Positions 22,310-34,004 of a stretch of DNA of 64,000 bases are shown here, piece after piece (position 1 is the stretch's first letter; each line of letters opens with the position of its first letter). The notes under the pieces are model-generated. The model worked only from the letters and a program-made list of their open reading frames with translations. It searched no databases and was not told where the DNA came from. The DNA is from Allodiplogaster sudhausi (taxonomy: Eukaryota > Nematoda > Chromadorea > Rhabditida > Diplogasteridae): positions 987,501 to 1,051,500 of the forward strand of contig CALZFC010000100.1 of NCBI GenBank assembly GCA_945643635.1, read 5' to 3'. Made by a program: the position numbers and the translations under genes.

Positions 22310-22595
22310 AGAGAGTGCAAGCCACTCGACTGCTTCTCGTCATTCAGCATTGATGGCTATTCCTTTTCGCAATCTTTGTCAGTGGCATATGCCCTTCTTA
22401 CGCGCGGCAAAATGAAACAAGTATTTGTTGTTCAAATGTACGGCCCTGAAGAAGGAGTGAGAAGAAGAGGAAGTATCTGCACAGGATATGAGTAGTAGCC
22501 AAGAGATGATGGCCTCGTTTGTCTGCTGCGGCGACGATGGCAACTGGAACGTGGACGGCGCACACCTCGCCGCGTTTCAGATTGGCTGCGTACAG
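22310..22595 (+). pseudogene. C6 module 3 (first block), first half degenerate
   Basis: First exon 22310-22438 carries RECKPLDC but lacks Cys3 and Cys4 in frame, unlike its duplicate at 34490-34638, which has GCTTYKC there. Second exon 22485-22595 is intact (FVCCGDDGNWNVDGA and QIGCVQ). The intron would be only 46 bases. The module can still be read through, but two cysteines are gone. Confidence 0.6.
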
Positions 22596-22791
22596 AGTTA
22601 GTCAGGGGAATTTCATGTTGTAAGACAGTGGAACTCAAGGGCCGTTGGCTGTGATTCGTTCTTGCTTAAGTAAAATGACTCCTTTTACTGGTAAAACTTA
22701 CTAGTAACCTGGATGTTTCATAAATGCACATTGTTATTTATTTAAATATGTGTATATGTCGACCTCAAGCTGAATGAATGGTGGATCTCAG

Positions 22792-23016
22792 GTTGTCGCA
22801 GATGTTCTGCAACACCTCCCACTGGGGCCCATAGTGCGCTCTTCGGGACAAATGGTGAAGGCTGCCTGACCGCAGTGCCGTGCGCGAACGGCAAATTCGT
22901 CGTGGATGACAATGGACGCACGATAGTTGTCAACGGCAATGGTGAGCTTGTCTGCCATTACGACGGCACATGGCGACGGCACGATGACACCAGCAGCTAT
23001 GTCCATATTGGATGCG
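22792..23016 (+). CDS. C6 module 4 (first block)
   Basis: Single exon. CRRCSATPPTG, GCLTAVPCANGKFVV, LVCHYDGTWRRHD and HIGCG give all six cysteines and the Trp. Both ends are phase 1. Duplicate at 36018-36242. Confidence 0.88.
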
Positions 23017-23230
23017 GTGCGTCACTTTACACAATTCTACTTCCAAGTTGCATTGCAATCTAATGTTCGAGCCTTACTTATTTCATCCCTCAAAAGCATG
23101 TCCGCCTTTCCCTTAATCATAGTGTGCTGGATATGGAAACTCAAAATATTCGTCATATATAAGATTTTTTTCATATAGTTTCTTGCTATTTCGTCTGTTC
23201 ATTTGGTATTCAACACAGAAACTATTTCAG

Positions 23231-23865
23231 GCCAGCAGAACTTGTGCACCAGCTGCGGTGAGCTCTTATCGGAAAGCTTTGAGATCAAGTTACACAGATA
23301 CAAATCTGCCGCCGAAGCCAACACCACGACGACGTCCTGCAAGTCATTTACCTGTCCCGACGGCTTACTGATCGGCGTGGTAAGTCGCATTCATCCCATT
23401 ATCACCCTCATCGCTAGGCAATATTCTTCACAAAGCAATACAAATCGAAATTAACTATTTTTCAATGTTTCATGCTCAAAAAAGAATAATAGCTCAACTT
23501 CAATGAACTCGTCAAGGAATATCCGTTTTACGATAGCTTGTTAATGAAATTACTTTCACTTCAATAGGGAGGGTACTATTTTTCAATGATATTATCAAAG
23601 GGATACTATTAGAGGGGGGTTCGAATAATGTGGAGGGGGGGGGCTAATAGAGAAAATATGGTGTTTTGTCCCTCTATTGAACAATTCTCATGGTCAGTAA
23701 CCAATTATTTGCAATTGAACAGTTTTAAACCTTTTTTGGATTTATTTTAGAAGTTCGAAAACGGTACAACGGAAATTATTCATTCCCTGCAATGCAATGG
23801 CAAAAGCAAATGGGAAGTGAACGGCGTGGAAACAGTTGACGTTACATTCGTCAGTTGCTTCCAAG
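23231..23865 (+). CDS. C6 module 5 (first block)
   Basis: Exons 23231-23379 (LCTSCGELLSESFEIK, SCKSFTCPDGLLIGV, donor GTG|GTAAGT) and 23751-23865 (ENGTTEIIHSLQCNGKSKW, VSCFQ). The intron is phase 0, between Cys4 and Cys5. It contains a G-run near 23635. The duplicate at 36332-36809 has a stop at Cys6. Confidence 0.85.
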
Positions 23866-24078
23866 GTCAATTGCGCTGTTCATACTAGATGAGATATCCT
23901 TAAATTGAAGCACATATTTCTATTTTTATTGAAATTTTAGAGCTAAGTCTTTCTTTCTTCTTTCTTCTTTCTACTTTCTTGGTTTCTTTTTTTCTTTCTT
24001 CACTCAATTTTACTTAGTGCTTATTTCTTGTTCTTCTTAATTCAAGAAGTTTAATAATTTTTCTTTCACTGACATCAG

Positions 24079-24321
24079 GATGTCCCGTCTGCTCGCAAGA
24101 CACTTTTGACAACTTTATTTTTCCCACCCTGAATCGAAAGTCGGAATGCCTTGAAGTGCTGCCGTGCTATAGTGGAACAAAAATATACTACTCCAATAAT
24201 TGGGACGGCTTGTATGATATGGAAACGATAATAAATGATGTATCACAAATTGTGATGTATTGCGGTAACGACGGGCAGTGGCAGTTCTACGACCACAGCC
24301 ACCCATTCGTTGGATGCTTAC
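24079..24321 (+). CDS. C6 module 6 (first block)
   Basis: Single exon: CPVCSQDTFDNFIFPTL, ECLEVLPCYSGTKIYY, VMYCGNDGQWQFY and VGCL. Complete set of six cysteines and Trp; phase 1 on both sides. Duplicate 36999-37226 is also open. Confidence 0.87.
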
Positions 24322-24465
24322 GTATGTAACTGATTCGGAAAAGAATGAATCGTTCACTATTATATATTTTTCAATTATGAAGCAACAGAATTCTATAAAA
24401 AAAAATGCTTGTTATTGCAAACTTTAATAATTAAAATGATTAATTCGCAAATTATTTTGTCTTAG

Positions 24466-24821
24466 GTCCACTAGGCTGCAACGACAATTGCAATAGCATC
24501 CTTGGCTATGTTCCTCTGGCGAACCTACCGAAAGGATTCGCGCTACTAGCAAATACACCACACTCGGGTGGACAGCCTGGGTGCAGTGAACTCGTGTGCT
24601 CTTCGGGCTACCTTGCGACCAATCAAGTGGGCTAGTTAGCATACATACATATGTTACTGGAAGTCGACATGAGAAAATATATCTATGCATGCATTGCTAT
24701 ATTTGTCTTATCCATGCAATCTTATAGGTGGATACTTTGCCGGCTCGTGTATTTTGTGCGGCTGAAACAATCTGGAGAAAAGATGGAATGGCCCCAATAA
24801 CGGAAGCGTCATGTGTTGGCG
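24466..24821 (+). CDS. C6 module 7 (first block)
   Basis: Exons 24466-24626 (GCNDNCNSILGY, PGCSELVCSSGYLATNQ) and 24728-24821 (RVFCAAETIWRKDG, ASCVG). Intron phase 0 in the usual place. Duplicate 37379-37695 is open as well. Confidence 0.87.
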
Positions 24822-25004
24822 GTTCAGTTTTTTTCTCTATTTAATTTTCCAGCTTGAAGTTTGGTCGTTTTCTAACTATTGACCTTATAACTCTAGATTG
24901 GCAACCAAGTGAACTTTTTTTATACTAAAGGCACCAAACGTTATGCCTATTTAGGTAATGCTGAGAAATTAAGAAAAATTTATGCCAAATTTAAAACTTT
25001 GCAG

Positions 25005-25226
25005 ATTGCACTAAATGCTTGTCGGCCACGTCACGCACTGGTTACACAAAGGCAGACATGACAAGGGCCGACCAAAACGACTGCCACATAGCGTTTTGTA
25101 GCCCAGGAACTTTGTACTACACGGACAGCAACGGCACGTCCCGAGATACTGGCAAGAGCACTGCCGTCTGCAATGGTGAAGGAAAATGGGAGGTCGAGGG
25201 AGGGCTTATGAATGTCTACTGCAAAG
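25005..25226 (+). CDS. C6 module 8 (first block)
   Basis: Single exon after TTGCAG: CTKCLSATSRTGY, DCHIAFCSPGTLYYTDS, AVCNGEGKWEVEGG and NVYCK. A textbook member of the array with all six cysteines. Duplicate 37958-38176. Confidence 0.9.
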
Positions 25227-25418
25227 GTATTATTTTATGTTCTGCTCTTGTCTCGAACAGGCTATTACTAAGGCGATCGTTTTTCTCGCTTTTTAATTGT
25301 TTTTCACAATTCCTGTTGTTGTAATCAAACATGCTATTGGTGACTTATTATTTATTTTTGATAAAAAAGGCGAAGAAAACACTTCATAGAGGAAACAAAA
25401 GTGCCCCATTAAATGCAG

Positions 25419-25759
25419 AGATGTGTGCGAGCTGCCCCCCGATCCAGGATATGCCACAGGCCGCATTTGTTTTCGACGGCTTCATCTGGAAGTCAGCACT
25501 CACAAAGGGAAAGGAAGGCAACTGCGACAAGATCGAGTGCGCAAATGCCGATCATACCATGATTGTTGTACGTCAGCACGAAATAATATGTGTTTAACTT
25601 TTTTCTCTGAATGAAAGATTGAATAATTCAAAGAAACGCGCCATTTCTTCAAGGGAGGGCCGCCTTTACGAGACGTCAAGCAATCGTCTAGTCTATGTGA
25701 CCGCAGCAGCAAATGGCTCAAGCTCCACGATGGGGAAACGAAGGCGGCATGTGCTATCG
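25419..25759 (+). CDS. C6 module 9 (first block)
   Basis: Exons 25419-25567 (MCASCPPIQDM, NCDKIECANADHTMIV) and 25654-25759 (GGPPLRDVKQSSSLCD, SSKWLKL, AACAI). The 86-base intron is phase 0. Duplicate 38369-38845. Confidence 0.87.
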
Positions 25760-26117
25760 GTTAGTTGTACATTATTATTCTATGTTGTGGCTTTTATGCG
25801 AGCAAGAAGAAGAAAAACAAAGTTATGAGCAAAATTTCGCCTACTTTTCTATCGGACGCCCACTTAAAAGTAAGCCGTGTTCAAGTTGCAGACTCTCTAA
25901 TCGTTCGTGTCTTTGATGTTCTCGTCGATCTTCTTTAATATTTTTTTTATGAAAATGGAGCGTTCATTAATCTGTGACGCTTTGAACGTGTTTACTTTAA
26001 AAAATAAAATAAAAATGACACGTTTATAGATGAAGTTCTCAACTCAATCGAAGATTGCACTAAATAAAGGAGATTTATATCTCCTCTACAATTTATGCGT
26101 GTACTACTCTTTTGCAG

Positions 26118-26218
26118 GATGCACGAACTGCGTTAATGAGCCGCCAAGTGGAAATTATAGCCAGCCAGCTGTTGTTAAATCATACGGTGGCTGCAACACG
26201 TTGCATTGCCTGACGGGG
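26118..26218 (+). pseudogene. C6 module 10 (first block), second half missing
   Basis: The exon encodes CTNCVNEPPSGNYSQPAVV and GGCNTLHCLTG, then ends at a strong donor (GGG|GTGAGT). The duplicate at 39164-39379 reads on through this point in a single exon, with Cys5, Trp and Cys6. I could not find the second half between 26219 and 26600. Here the module is truncated, or its second exon has diverged beyond recognition. Confidence 0.6.
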
Positions 26219-26600
26219 GTGAGTAAGAGAGGACAGGGAGAACATTCTTTATTATACAAAGGAGATGCAGAGGCAGAGAGGGGAAAGTAGCAAAGTCGGA
26301 TGGGGGGGCCTGCGAAGGTTGAAGAGGAGCATGTTTAATGTGACTTGCTTCAACTTTGTATGTAATATGCGAAATTTCCACAATATATTTCGTAGTTTTC
26401 TTCGCAAAACCAGCTACAGAGCTAAGTTGTATTAATTCTTATAGATTTTCTGGTTTGACTTACAAATTGTAAGACATTGGAGAGAAACGAGAAAGTGTTA
26501 CAGAATTTTCGACTCTCTCCAAAGTTATTCTATTTTTTCTTTAAAATTGTTGGTTATGAATAAGCAAAGTAATGCACAAATTAATTTTTCTTTCGGTTAG

Positions 26601-27113
26601 ATTTCTGTAAGCCTTTGGCGGAGGCCAGGTGTCCGAAGTCAGGAAGTTTCATTTGCGCCCAGTTGCTCAAGCTGTCTAAGTCTGACAGCAACAACGATAA
26701 GTACGTTTGTCAGCACGGAGGAGACCTGTTTCTTGTAAGCCAATTCTTCTTTGTTTTGTTATATATAATCTTGTACTCATGTAAGCGGGCATTTGAGGGA
26801 GGGCGCCGTTTGTTTTCTCTAACTCTATAGCCATTAGCCTAAATGTTCTCTACTCTCCCGATTATTCTCTCGCCTTGTGTGGAAAGCGTTCAGGCAGAAA
26901 AAATAAAACAGACATTCCATATTTGAATCTGTTGGTTCGACCCTTCCAAGTGTGAACTTACATTACCCAGACCAGTGTATTCGTTCCTTCAGGGAGATGA
27001 CAAGAAAACCGAAGGCGACAAGAAAGAATGGATTCAATGCAAGAAAAATCAGAAAGAATGGCATATGCAAGGACGCGGCTACAGCGACAAACCAAGAGCA
27101 ATTTGCAGATTTG
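26601..27113 (+). CDS. C6 module 11 (first block)
   Basis: Exons 26601-26734 (FCKPLAEARCPKSGSFICAQ, KYVCQHGGDLFL) and 26993-27113 (EWIQCKKNQKEWHMQG, AICRF). Cysteine spacing in the first half differs from other modules, but the phase-0 intron and the C-x5-W-C second half are the same. Duplicate 39632-40236. Confidence 0.8.
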
Positions 27114-27191
27114 GTTCGTCTGTTTCGAGCCCGCATGCAACATGATAGGCTAAAGGAATGAAAATCCAACCCATCAGCAATAGTATACTCA

Positions 27192-27687
27192 TTAAGACAG
27201 CCTGTCAGTACTGTTCGATCAATACCTGCCCTAGGAATTTTTTTTCGAATTTCCTCACCAAAAGTGATTTCAGTAGACAACTTGACGTGGTGAACAAAAT
27301 AGGCTATATTTCAAAGTTGAAAAAATTTTCCGCGCGAGACCCAGTACAGTAATCTAATAAATTTCATTGGTCATAAGTCGCTTCAAACTTATTATTAGAC
27401 AACCATCGAGCTATCATTGGATAGCTGATTGGACGGGCTTTAATTTTCATGTTGATGATCTTTTCATAAAATTTGAATTTGGCCCTCAACTACGGCCCTA
27501 AACATTTTCGAAGGCGGCTTTTAGCCAAATTAAGTAACTTATGCTCATTTCTACAACACCGCTCCTACATATTGTTAAAGCGCTTGAAATTTGCTACAAT
27601 ATATGTCTTTTCCAAAAAAAATGAAGGTCCCAGGCATAGGTTCCGAAGCGCTCGAACATGATCCTGTGTAAACTGTAAGGGTCCAAG

Positions 27688-27690
<3 letters not shown>
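27192..27690 (+). repeat. Single-arm copy of the TTAA foldback repeat
   Basis: Starts right after TTAA (27192-27195) with GACAGCCTGTCAGTACTG and matches 1136-1620 to about the phrase GATCCTGTGTAAACTG. It stops at a (GA)n tract. No inverted partner is nearby, so it is a solo or deleted copy inserted downstream of module 11. Confidence 0.8.
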
Positions 27691-27721
<31 letters not shown>

Positions 27722-27740
27722 CAGGGAGGGAGGGAGAGAG
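27691..27740. repeat. (GA)n microsatellite
   Basis: AG dinucleotide run with a few interruptions, starting where the repeat copy ends. Confidence 0.95.
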
Positions 27741-28228
27741 AGATACCGAGTAGAACGATCCTCAGGCGACTGGGAAGAGGAGATGCTCGTGTATTGGTGA
27801 TCGTTGATGCAAAAGAGAGATAGCGAGCCAGCTTAAGGCCGGCTCTCTCCTCGGGACCACGCGTTTGTGTTATTATTGGAGCTTATTTACTGGGAGGATA
27901 GTGGCGGATATGCAGAGAGATATAGAGTGATCAGGAGAACAGAGGAAAAAAGAGATATAGTTAGGTCAGTCGAAGAGACTACTTGCCCAATGACAAACGA
28001 TTCCAGAGTGCAAGAGTGACTGCGATGTGAATCCTCCATATGGACAAGCGATGGCAACAATATCCGGAGTTAGTACTGTTTATGCTTTTGGAATGATAGA
28101 GTAGTAGCTTGACAAAACATGTCTTGTTCTTAAATGATTTGGTGGCCGCCTCCACCATTCTTTGCTCTATATACTATTTCTGTATTCTCATTATAGGACA
28201 TTTTAATTTACAGTAATATTAGCTTCAG

Positions 28229-28415
28229 ACGCCATGCCAGCAAGTATGTGGCAAAGGTGGCGAGTGGATGTGGCAAAGGTGGCCAGTTGGTAGGCTACGC
28301 CAATGGCCAGCCCCTAACAGTCATTCCGAGCGCGACCTGTGTGGGGAAGAAGAAATGGCTGAGCACCGCCACCAAGCTCTTCTTCGATTCTGTCGGGTGC
28401 ATTTCGCTAACATCC
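28229..28415 (+). CDS. C6-like second-half exon (middle group), boundaries approximate
   Basis: An open stretch carries GCGKGGQLVGYANGQP, SATCVGKKKWLSTATK and DSVGC, that is Cys5, Trp and Cys6 of the module pattern with an extra Cys. The first half was not found upstream. It contains a 23-base direct repeat based on ATGTGGCAAAGGTGGC, so it has grown by tandem duplication. The donor is uncertain. Confidence 0.5.
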
Positions 28416-30288
28416 GTCTAGAGAATACGTCATTTTCCCCTGTTCGAATACGTCATTTATTTATTCTCTAATTTAGCAACTCATGCCATAAATAACTTTT
28501 CAATTTTCGCTTACTTTCATTAAAATCGCACAAAAGGACACCGTATCTGGTATTGAAGTCGGTGTCCCTGACTATGGTAAGAGCAGAAAAACAAAGAATA
28601 ATTTCGTTGAACAGAGGTATCGTTGGGGTTCAAGTAAGAATGCTATATTTAGATATGTGGGAGAAGTGTGAAGCAACCATACCAGTTTCGCTTCGTAGAT
28701 GTAGATGAGATTGTAGATCAAGCGAAACGATTCCATGTGAAGATAGAACGCATAGAAGATCTCAGAACGCATAGAAGATCTCTTGAGCAGACAGAACCAC
28801 GAAGGGAGAAAAAGAGAATAACGGGTGAAGAAAGAGACGAGAGTGACGACGAGTGCCAAAAAAGGCGCTAGAACAGCCAGAAGGTAGTAGCAGCCTTTAC
28901 CCTGGAAGTGCTTGATTGAAAGACGGCCGAGGAATTGGGGATTGAGGTTCACGGTACGGCACAAAACACGCGGATACAGAGAGAGAAAGAATGAAGAACA
29001 GAAAGAGAAATAACCCAGCATGGGGCGAGAGGCCAAATCAAATGTTAGCGAGGGAGGGGTTTTGCTACCCAATGTGCAATAGTGGAATCCTTCTGCATAT
29101 GGCTGCTTGTTATAACAGACCAATTAGGAGAGCAAACTACAAGCGATCGGCTCATATTGAGAATTTGCCAATGTGACGCGAAACCTTTCTACCCAGGTAT
29201 TCACTCTGCCCAAGCCGAAATCTTCGACGTGACATTGCGTACAGTAGAATGAGCACTGCCAAGGAATCTCCAGGAAGTTCTCGGTTTCTGATAACAAATT
29301 CTCGATCTTTCCGGTTCGTTTTCGACAAAGGGCAATCTTTGAGCATCGAAATGGAGAAGGGAGAAATATTTTGACTAGATTGAACGGTGTTTAATTCAAT
29401 TAAGGAGCAAAAAACGGTACCCTCGGGAGGCACTAATAGAGAGAAAACGGTGCACATGTATGTACATATGTAAATAACATTTTAAGGCATTGAAAATAAT
29501 GTTTATTCTGAAAATCAATGAAGTATAAACTAGTTTCGATCGGCTCGTATGAGAATGGTTAAATGTAAGGAAACCATTCTGAACAGTGGTTCGTTCTGCC
29601 GAATAAGACAGTCTTCCAAGTGACATTTCATATAGAATAGAATGAGCACGGCCAGGAACACTCCAAGAAGTTTCTCTGCAGCTCATTACAAAATCTCGAT
29701 CTTTCTGGCTCATTGACGACAAAGGGCAATCTTTGAGCATCGCGATTGGGAAGGAAGACATATTTTGACTAGATTGAACAATGTTCAATGCAATTAAGGA
29801 CCAATTTTGCAGTTGTGACTAACCTTTAAGAGAAGCCCTTGCTGCTATATATTTTGTTCACTCTACCAAAGTCGTCATTTTCTTGTGAAAAGAGCACGTT
29901 TATTCACATTTGAAAGAGTTTCTTCTTCAACGGCACTTTCTGCAATTAATTAAAATACATTGTTTAAAGATTAAATTTACCAATGTGTTAGAATTATATT
30001 TAAAAAGTAAATTCATCTTCTTCTATATATTGCAACGTCATGATTATAAAAGATTTATTGTCGTTTTGTTTAATTTTGAGGGTTAAGGATGCGCTGCATC
30101 GGCGCTTTTCTCATACTCGCTTTAAGCGTTAGGCTAAACGATGCAATGAGTTGTCATCGATCAACCTCAGGTTTTACTTGGCATTTTTTTTGATAGTAAA
30201 CATGTACATATACATATAATTTAAACATATTTCATCTTTCAAAAAAAAACTCAAATAAAAGTCATAAATTAAACCCGCCGTACCCTAG
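28416..30288. repeat. Repeat-rich spacer in the C6 array
   Basis: 29185-29410 and 29530-29815 are two copies of the same unit, sharing AATATTTTGACTAGATTGAA and TTCTCTGCAGCTCATTAC-type blocks. At 30090-30165 is the end block GGATGCGCTGCATCGGCGC, as in 7817-9345. An ORF at 28668-28871 (FRFVDVDEIVDQAKRF) and a long antisense ORF at 28572-29123 have no recognisable domain. A 17-base phrase (GAACGCATAGAAGATCT) is duplicated in tandem near 28747-28782. Confidence 0.6.
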
Positions 30289-30697
30289 GCTGTCGCCGCT
30301 GAACGCCCCGTCTGCTGCCAGACCATGACTGCCCGCTATATGGCTATGACTGCAAGTCGAATCTCACGATGCTGCACGACGTTAGGTACCGTGTCAATAG
30401 ATGAAACCGAGACAACATACTCGCTTCCTTTTAAGTGAAATATGCACATAACATATGTATCTCCTTTACTCTGTTGTGGTACGAAGTATAAATTTAAAAA
30501 AAGGCTTTACAACTGATATCTTGTTGACAGGATATCCAAGAGCCCGGAGACGGGCTGCCTTCGTCTGGAGTGCGGCCATCCTGAAGCTCGCGTCTTCGTC
30601 GATCGGAAGCCCTACTTCACTCTCCGCTGCCGCGACTATCGCTAGCGCTTCGGGCCGCGCTACTGCGACTACGCGAGCCACGCGATCTGCGCAAGGC
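30289..30697 (+). pseudogene. C6 module with two nonsense codons at signature residues
   Basis: Exons 30289-30385 and 30531-30697 join in phase 2 and end in phase 1 (AGG C|GTCAGC). The first begins CRR then TGA (30300-30302), where other modules have Cys2 (CRRC in module 4). The second carries TGCLRLECGHPEARVFV and TLRCRDYR followed by TAG (30643-30645), where the conserved Trp belongs, then YCDYASHAIC. Splice phases and length fit the family, so it is a recent casualty. Read literally it cannot make a full module. Confidence 0.6.
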
Positions 30698-31162
30698 GTC
30701 AGCTTTAACTCCTGTTATGTGTTTGTACGCCGCGGTTGCTATAGCAGACCTAGCAATGACCCTTACTTAGCTGACCGTTAAGTGGTCTGTGTATCACAGC
30801 TGTTATCATATCAACTGGGGCAGTACCTAGAAATCAAAGATGTGCTCCCTTTTGAATTGGATCCAAGTTTAGCCAAGCATTTAACAATTTATATTGCATC
30901 TGCTCGTTACAGCCTGCACATGCACTCCAACTCTGCCAAAATTCATCGACGATATCAAGTTCTCACTTGTCAGTTGACATCATTCAAAGGAATTCTTCGT
31001 ACCACTTACATTCATTCTCTACGGGAGCTGAAAATACGCTTTTATTTTCGCTCGCGTTTTCATTAATATACATCGAGAAATTGAGTAATTGTAGTTAAAA
31101 GAGACTCATGTAAGAAATATTCTGGAAAAAATAGCTAAATCACGGCCCCCTCATATTGTAAG

Positions 31163-31376
31163 CCCTCGGTGTATCCGCCGTCCGCACTGCGTCCTTGCCC
31201 GGTGGCGTACTGTGTCGGGCGCGATTCATCACTCTACGGCGTCTCCGCCAACGGGAAGCAAGAGCAGCGCATCGTGGCGGGCGAGCTGACGTGCACGGGC
31301 GACGACGAGTGGCGCGACTCCGAGGGCGACACCTTCAAGTTCGCACTGTGCGCCGGCACGACGCGGCCACCCGGGC
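31163..31376 (+). CDS. C6-like exon (middle group), lacks the Cys1-Cys2 part
   Basis: One open exon: RPCPVAYCVGRDSSLYGV, ELTCTGDDEWRDSEGD and FALCAG, so Cys3 to Cys6 and Trp are present. Ends CCC GGG C|GTGAGC in phase 1, as expected. No exon with Cys1-Cys2 was found between 30698 and 31162. Unusually GC-rich compared with its neighbours. Confidence 0.6.
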
Positions 31377-31743
31377 GTGAGCTCTTTAAAAATCGATTTC
31401 CGTTCGAAACCACTTTTCTCTACTTTCCCCTCGTCAAGAAATGGAACAAAAACAAAGCGATATTTAGCCGAAAGGAGTGATGACGTCACTCCTTAATAGA
31501 ATTTTAAAAGGAGTTTAGCATCCCATTGTGAAAAACTGACGTTTGAATTTCCGCATCGTCTTGTCTAAAAATTTTAGGAGGTTCCCTAGCATAGTATCAG
31601 TTATAACAAACAAGAATGAGGGCGTGCATGGGGAGAAAATAGGCAAGGGGTGATGATGTCACCCCATAAATGCCACCGTTCGAACGGATACGACTTTTCA
31701 AATCAAACTTTCCCGCTCTTTTTTTTATTCGAGACTTTTTGAG

Positions 31744-32253
31744 CCGGAGGACCGGGCGCATGCGTGACGGGCTGCAATCCCCCCACGGACGCAGCGACGC
31801 CGCCTTTCGGCTACAAGATAAGGACTATCGACTTTCCAGTTCCCGAGAGCAACTCGACTTGCACGAAGCTGACGTGCAAAGAGCCTCACTGTCAACAAGG
31901 TGCGAGAAGAATGACGGGAATTAGATTATCGCTTTCAACGTGTCTCTTAGACAGACAAAACATATAGTCTTTAACAAATAAACAAACAAAGAATATGTTC
32001 GTTCGCTTGAACGAATGACTGCAATTCTGTTTGGCTCGATATGATTTTTTTCAAATCCCCCACTCTTCCATGTGAGACCCAAATTCCTGGTCATGTCTTT
32101 TGATTGTACCGTGACCATTCACCGAACTCTACTACATCGACGAGGGAGGGGTGCCAATCCCAGACAATACCTTCAATACTCCTGCAAAGTGCCTCAATGG
32201 CAAGTGGAGCAACGATTCAGACGGGCCATCAGCGGATCGAGTCGGCTGCAAGG
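31744..32253 (+). pseudogene. C6 module (middle group), probably framesh​ifted at the end of exon 1
   Basis: First exon from 31744 carries ACVTGCNPPTD, PPFGYKIRT and STCTKLTCKEPHC. Compared with the orphan copy at 9685-9872, about five bases are missing before its end near 31899, so the phase of its donor does not fit the usual phase-0 intron. Second exon 32145-32253 carries PAKCLNGKWSND and DRVGCK and is open. Confidence 0.55.
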
Positions 32254-32385
32254 GTGCGTTCGAGTGGTAGTTCATTTTTTCTATCTTCAAATATTTCAAC
32301 GAAGACTCTGACAAATTGTTACAATGTCTTTTTTTATCATAGATTTTTGTTTCATCTTCTTCAATTATTCTTCTCCACTCTCAAG

Positions 32386-32488
32386 GGAGTGCTAGAGACT
32401 TCGGTTGTGCGCTGCCTGAGCGTCGACGGTGGAAGCAAGTTTATGACGGCGGACGGCGAGGAGGTCAAGACGGCAAGCTGCGTCAGCT
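32386..32488 (+). CDS. Orphan C6 second-half exon
   Basis: GVLETSVVRCLSVDGGSKF and KTASCVS give Cys5 and Cys6; the Trp position is Phe. Ends in phase 1 (AGC T|GTCAGT). Only 132 bases separate it from the previous exon, so there is no room for a matching first half. It may be a duplicated or stranded half-module. Confidence 0.5.
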
Positions 32489-32703
32489 GTCAGTTCAAGA
32501 CATTGATTTGAAGATATTTTTTGTTGTCACATTACATTTGCTGATGTACACCTTTATACATGCGAACGTCCGGGTTCAGGAGAACGGGTGTATATTTGTT
32601 ATTTTACTATAACTTAGTTACACGAATCATAAATGCACATTTTTGGCAAGCATATACAATCAGAATTGTATATAGACAGATTTAAAGTCTTTATTGTTTG
32701 CAG

Positions 32704-33217
32704 CTTGCACAGAATGTAAAGACGCCGGCTTCCCTGGCTTCGACGAGTACCGCCCGGCGGGAACGACGACGGCAGTCCATTCTGACCACTGCACTACGAC
32801 GATCTCATGTCCAAGCGGCAACGAGCTCTACTATCTGGTTTGAAGAAATCTTCTGCCACAGCGACACATTGATTCTCATTTCTGCGAGGAATAAGGCCAG
32901 CATAAACACAAACAAAAAAGGAAGCGATAACGGGAATAGTTGCGCAAAATTGTCAAGCTTCACTCTCGTTCTCTCTCTTTTACCTTTATTGCTGATATGT
33001 TAGAAATTCGCACATTCACGGACATAGCAAACATCATTTCCTTAAAAAAAAGAATATTCACAGGCCATAGAAACTTTTCTTTTTGCATTACAAGAAAATG
33101 GAGAGGCGAAGGTGCCACAAAAGGTGACCGGCGTTGACACCGTCGACTGCGGCTTGGGTGGAAGGTGGACTTGGTCTAACGGGCCGAATGGCGGCGCGCT
33201 ATTCGTCGCATGCAAAG
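32704..33217 (+). CDS. C6 module (middle group)
   Basis: Exons 32704-32837 (CTECKDAGFPGFDEY, HCTTTISCPSGNELYYL) and 33112-33217 (DTVDCGLGGRWTWSNG, VACKG). Six cysteines and Trp present, phase-0 internal intron, phase-1 exit. It lies just before the second 11-module block. Confidence 0.82.
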
Positions 33218-33389
33218 GTTGCACCAATTTTAGTCCCCTACTTTCAATTGGTGCCAATGCACCTTTCGGTAGCGCCCTACAATCGTTGCCTTGCATTGGT
33301 GTTCGCTGACATTATCAGCGGGGAAGTTTTAAATGGTCTGGGTATTATGTCCTGCTTTCCCTTCCGTTTCGACAGTTTCTTTCTCTCAG

Positions 33390-33851
33390 TTCCTTCTGCG
33401 TACAACGGGCTGTGACGCAAGTCAACTTACTGACGTTACTTCTCCGCCGAAGTACTTTGGCCTCTTCTCTGCAGTCAGCTCTGGGAGCGAGGGAGGTTGT
33501 GATCAACGCAAGTGTGCAGATCCGGACAGTGAGCTCGTAGTTGAGGAGGCAAGTTTCATGCGGAAAACACAAAATATACATATGTATTTGCATGAAGATA
33601 TCGGTCCTTTTGCACTTACACGAGAGTGTATCGAAGTGTAAATGCAAATGCTCTTTAGAATATTTCTCAGTAATTCATATTAAACATATTTTTCTTGCAG
33701 ATGACACAATTTTTAGTAAGGGGTATGGTTCCAGCAAACAGGTAGAAATTTTTTCAGACAGAGGACCTGAATCCGTCTGTGAGCTGCATCGGAACTCAGT
33801 GGAAGCTCACCGCAACGAGTGAAGCCGTAACAAAAGCCTCCTGTGTCAAGC
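33390..33851 (+). pseudogene. C6 module 1 (second block), one-base shift between Cys1 and Cys2
   Basis: Exons 33390-33548 and 33758-33851. After TCTCAG the Cys1 codon TGC and the Cys2 codon TGT are 10 bases apart instead of 9, so they cannot share a frame. The rest (CDQRKCADPDSELVVEE, then NPSVSCIGTQW and ASCVK) is open. The GC-AG intron (GAG|GCAAGT) of the first block is kept. Confidence 0.65.
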
Positions 33852-34004
33852 GTATGTGTGCCCGATCCTTCCAGCTATTTCTTGCCTTCCATATAAAATA
33901 TACCGTCATTAAATGAAAAAATTTTGATAGCTTATTATTTTGGTAATTGCGAACAATTTCGAAAATGAACTACTCAAAGTACTTTAAAAAAACTTTTATT
34001 GTAG

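Noticed and set aside
28572..29123. 183-codon minus-strand ORF
   Set aside because: Hydrophobic low-complexity reading of AG-rich DNA, no motif, no neighbours; likely chance within repeat DNA.
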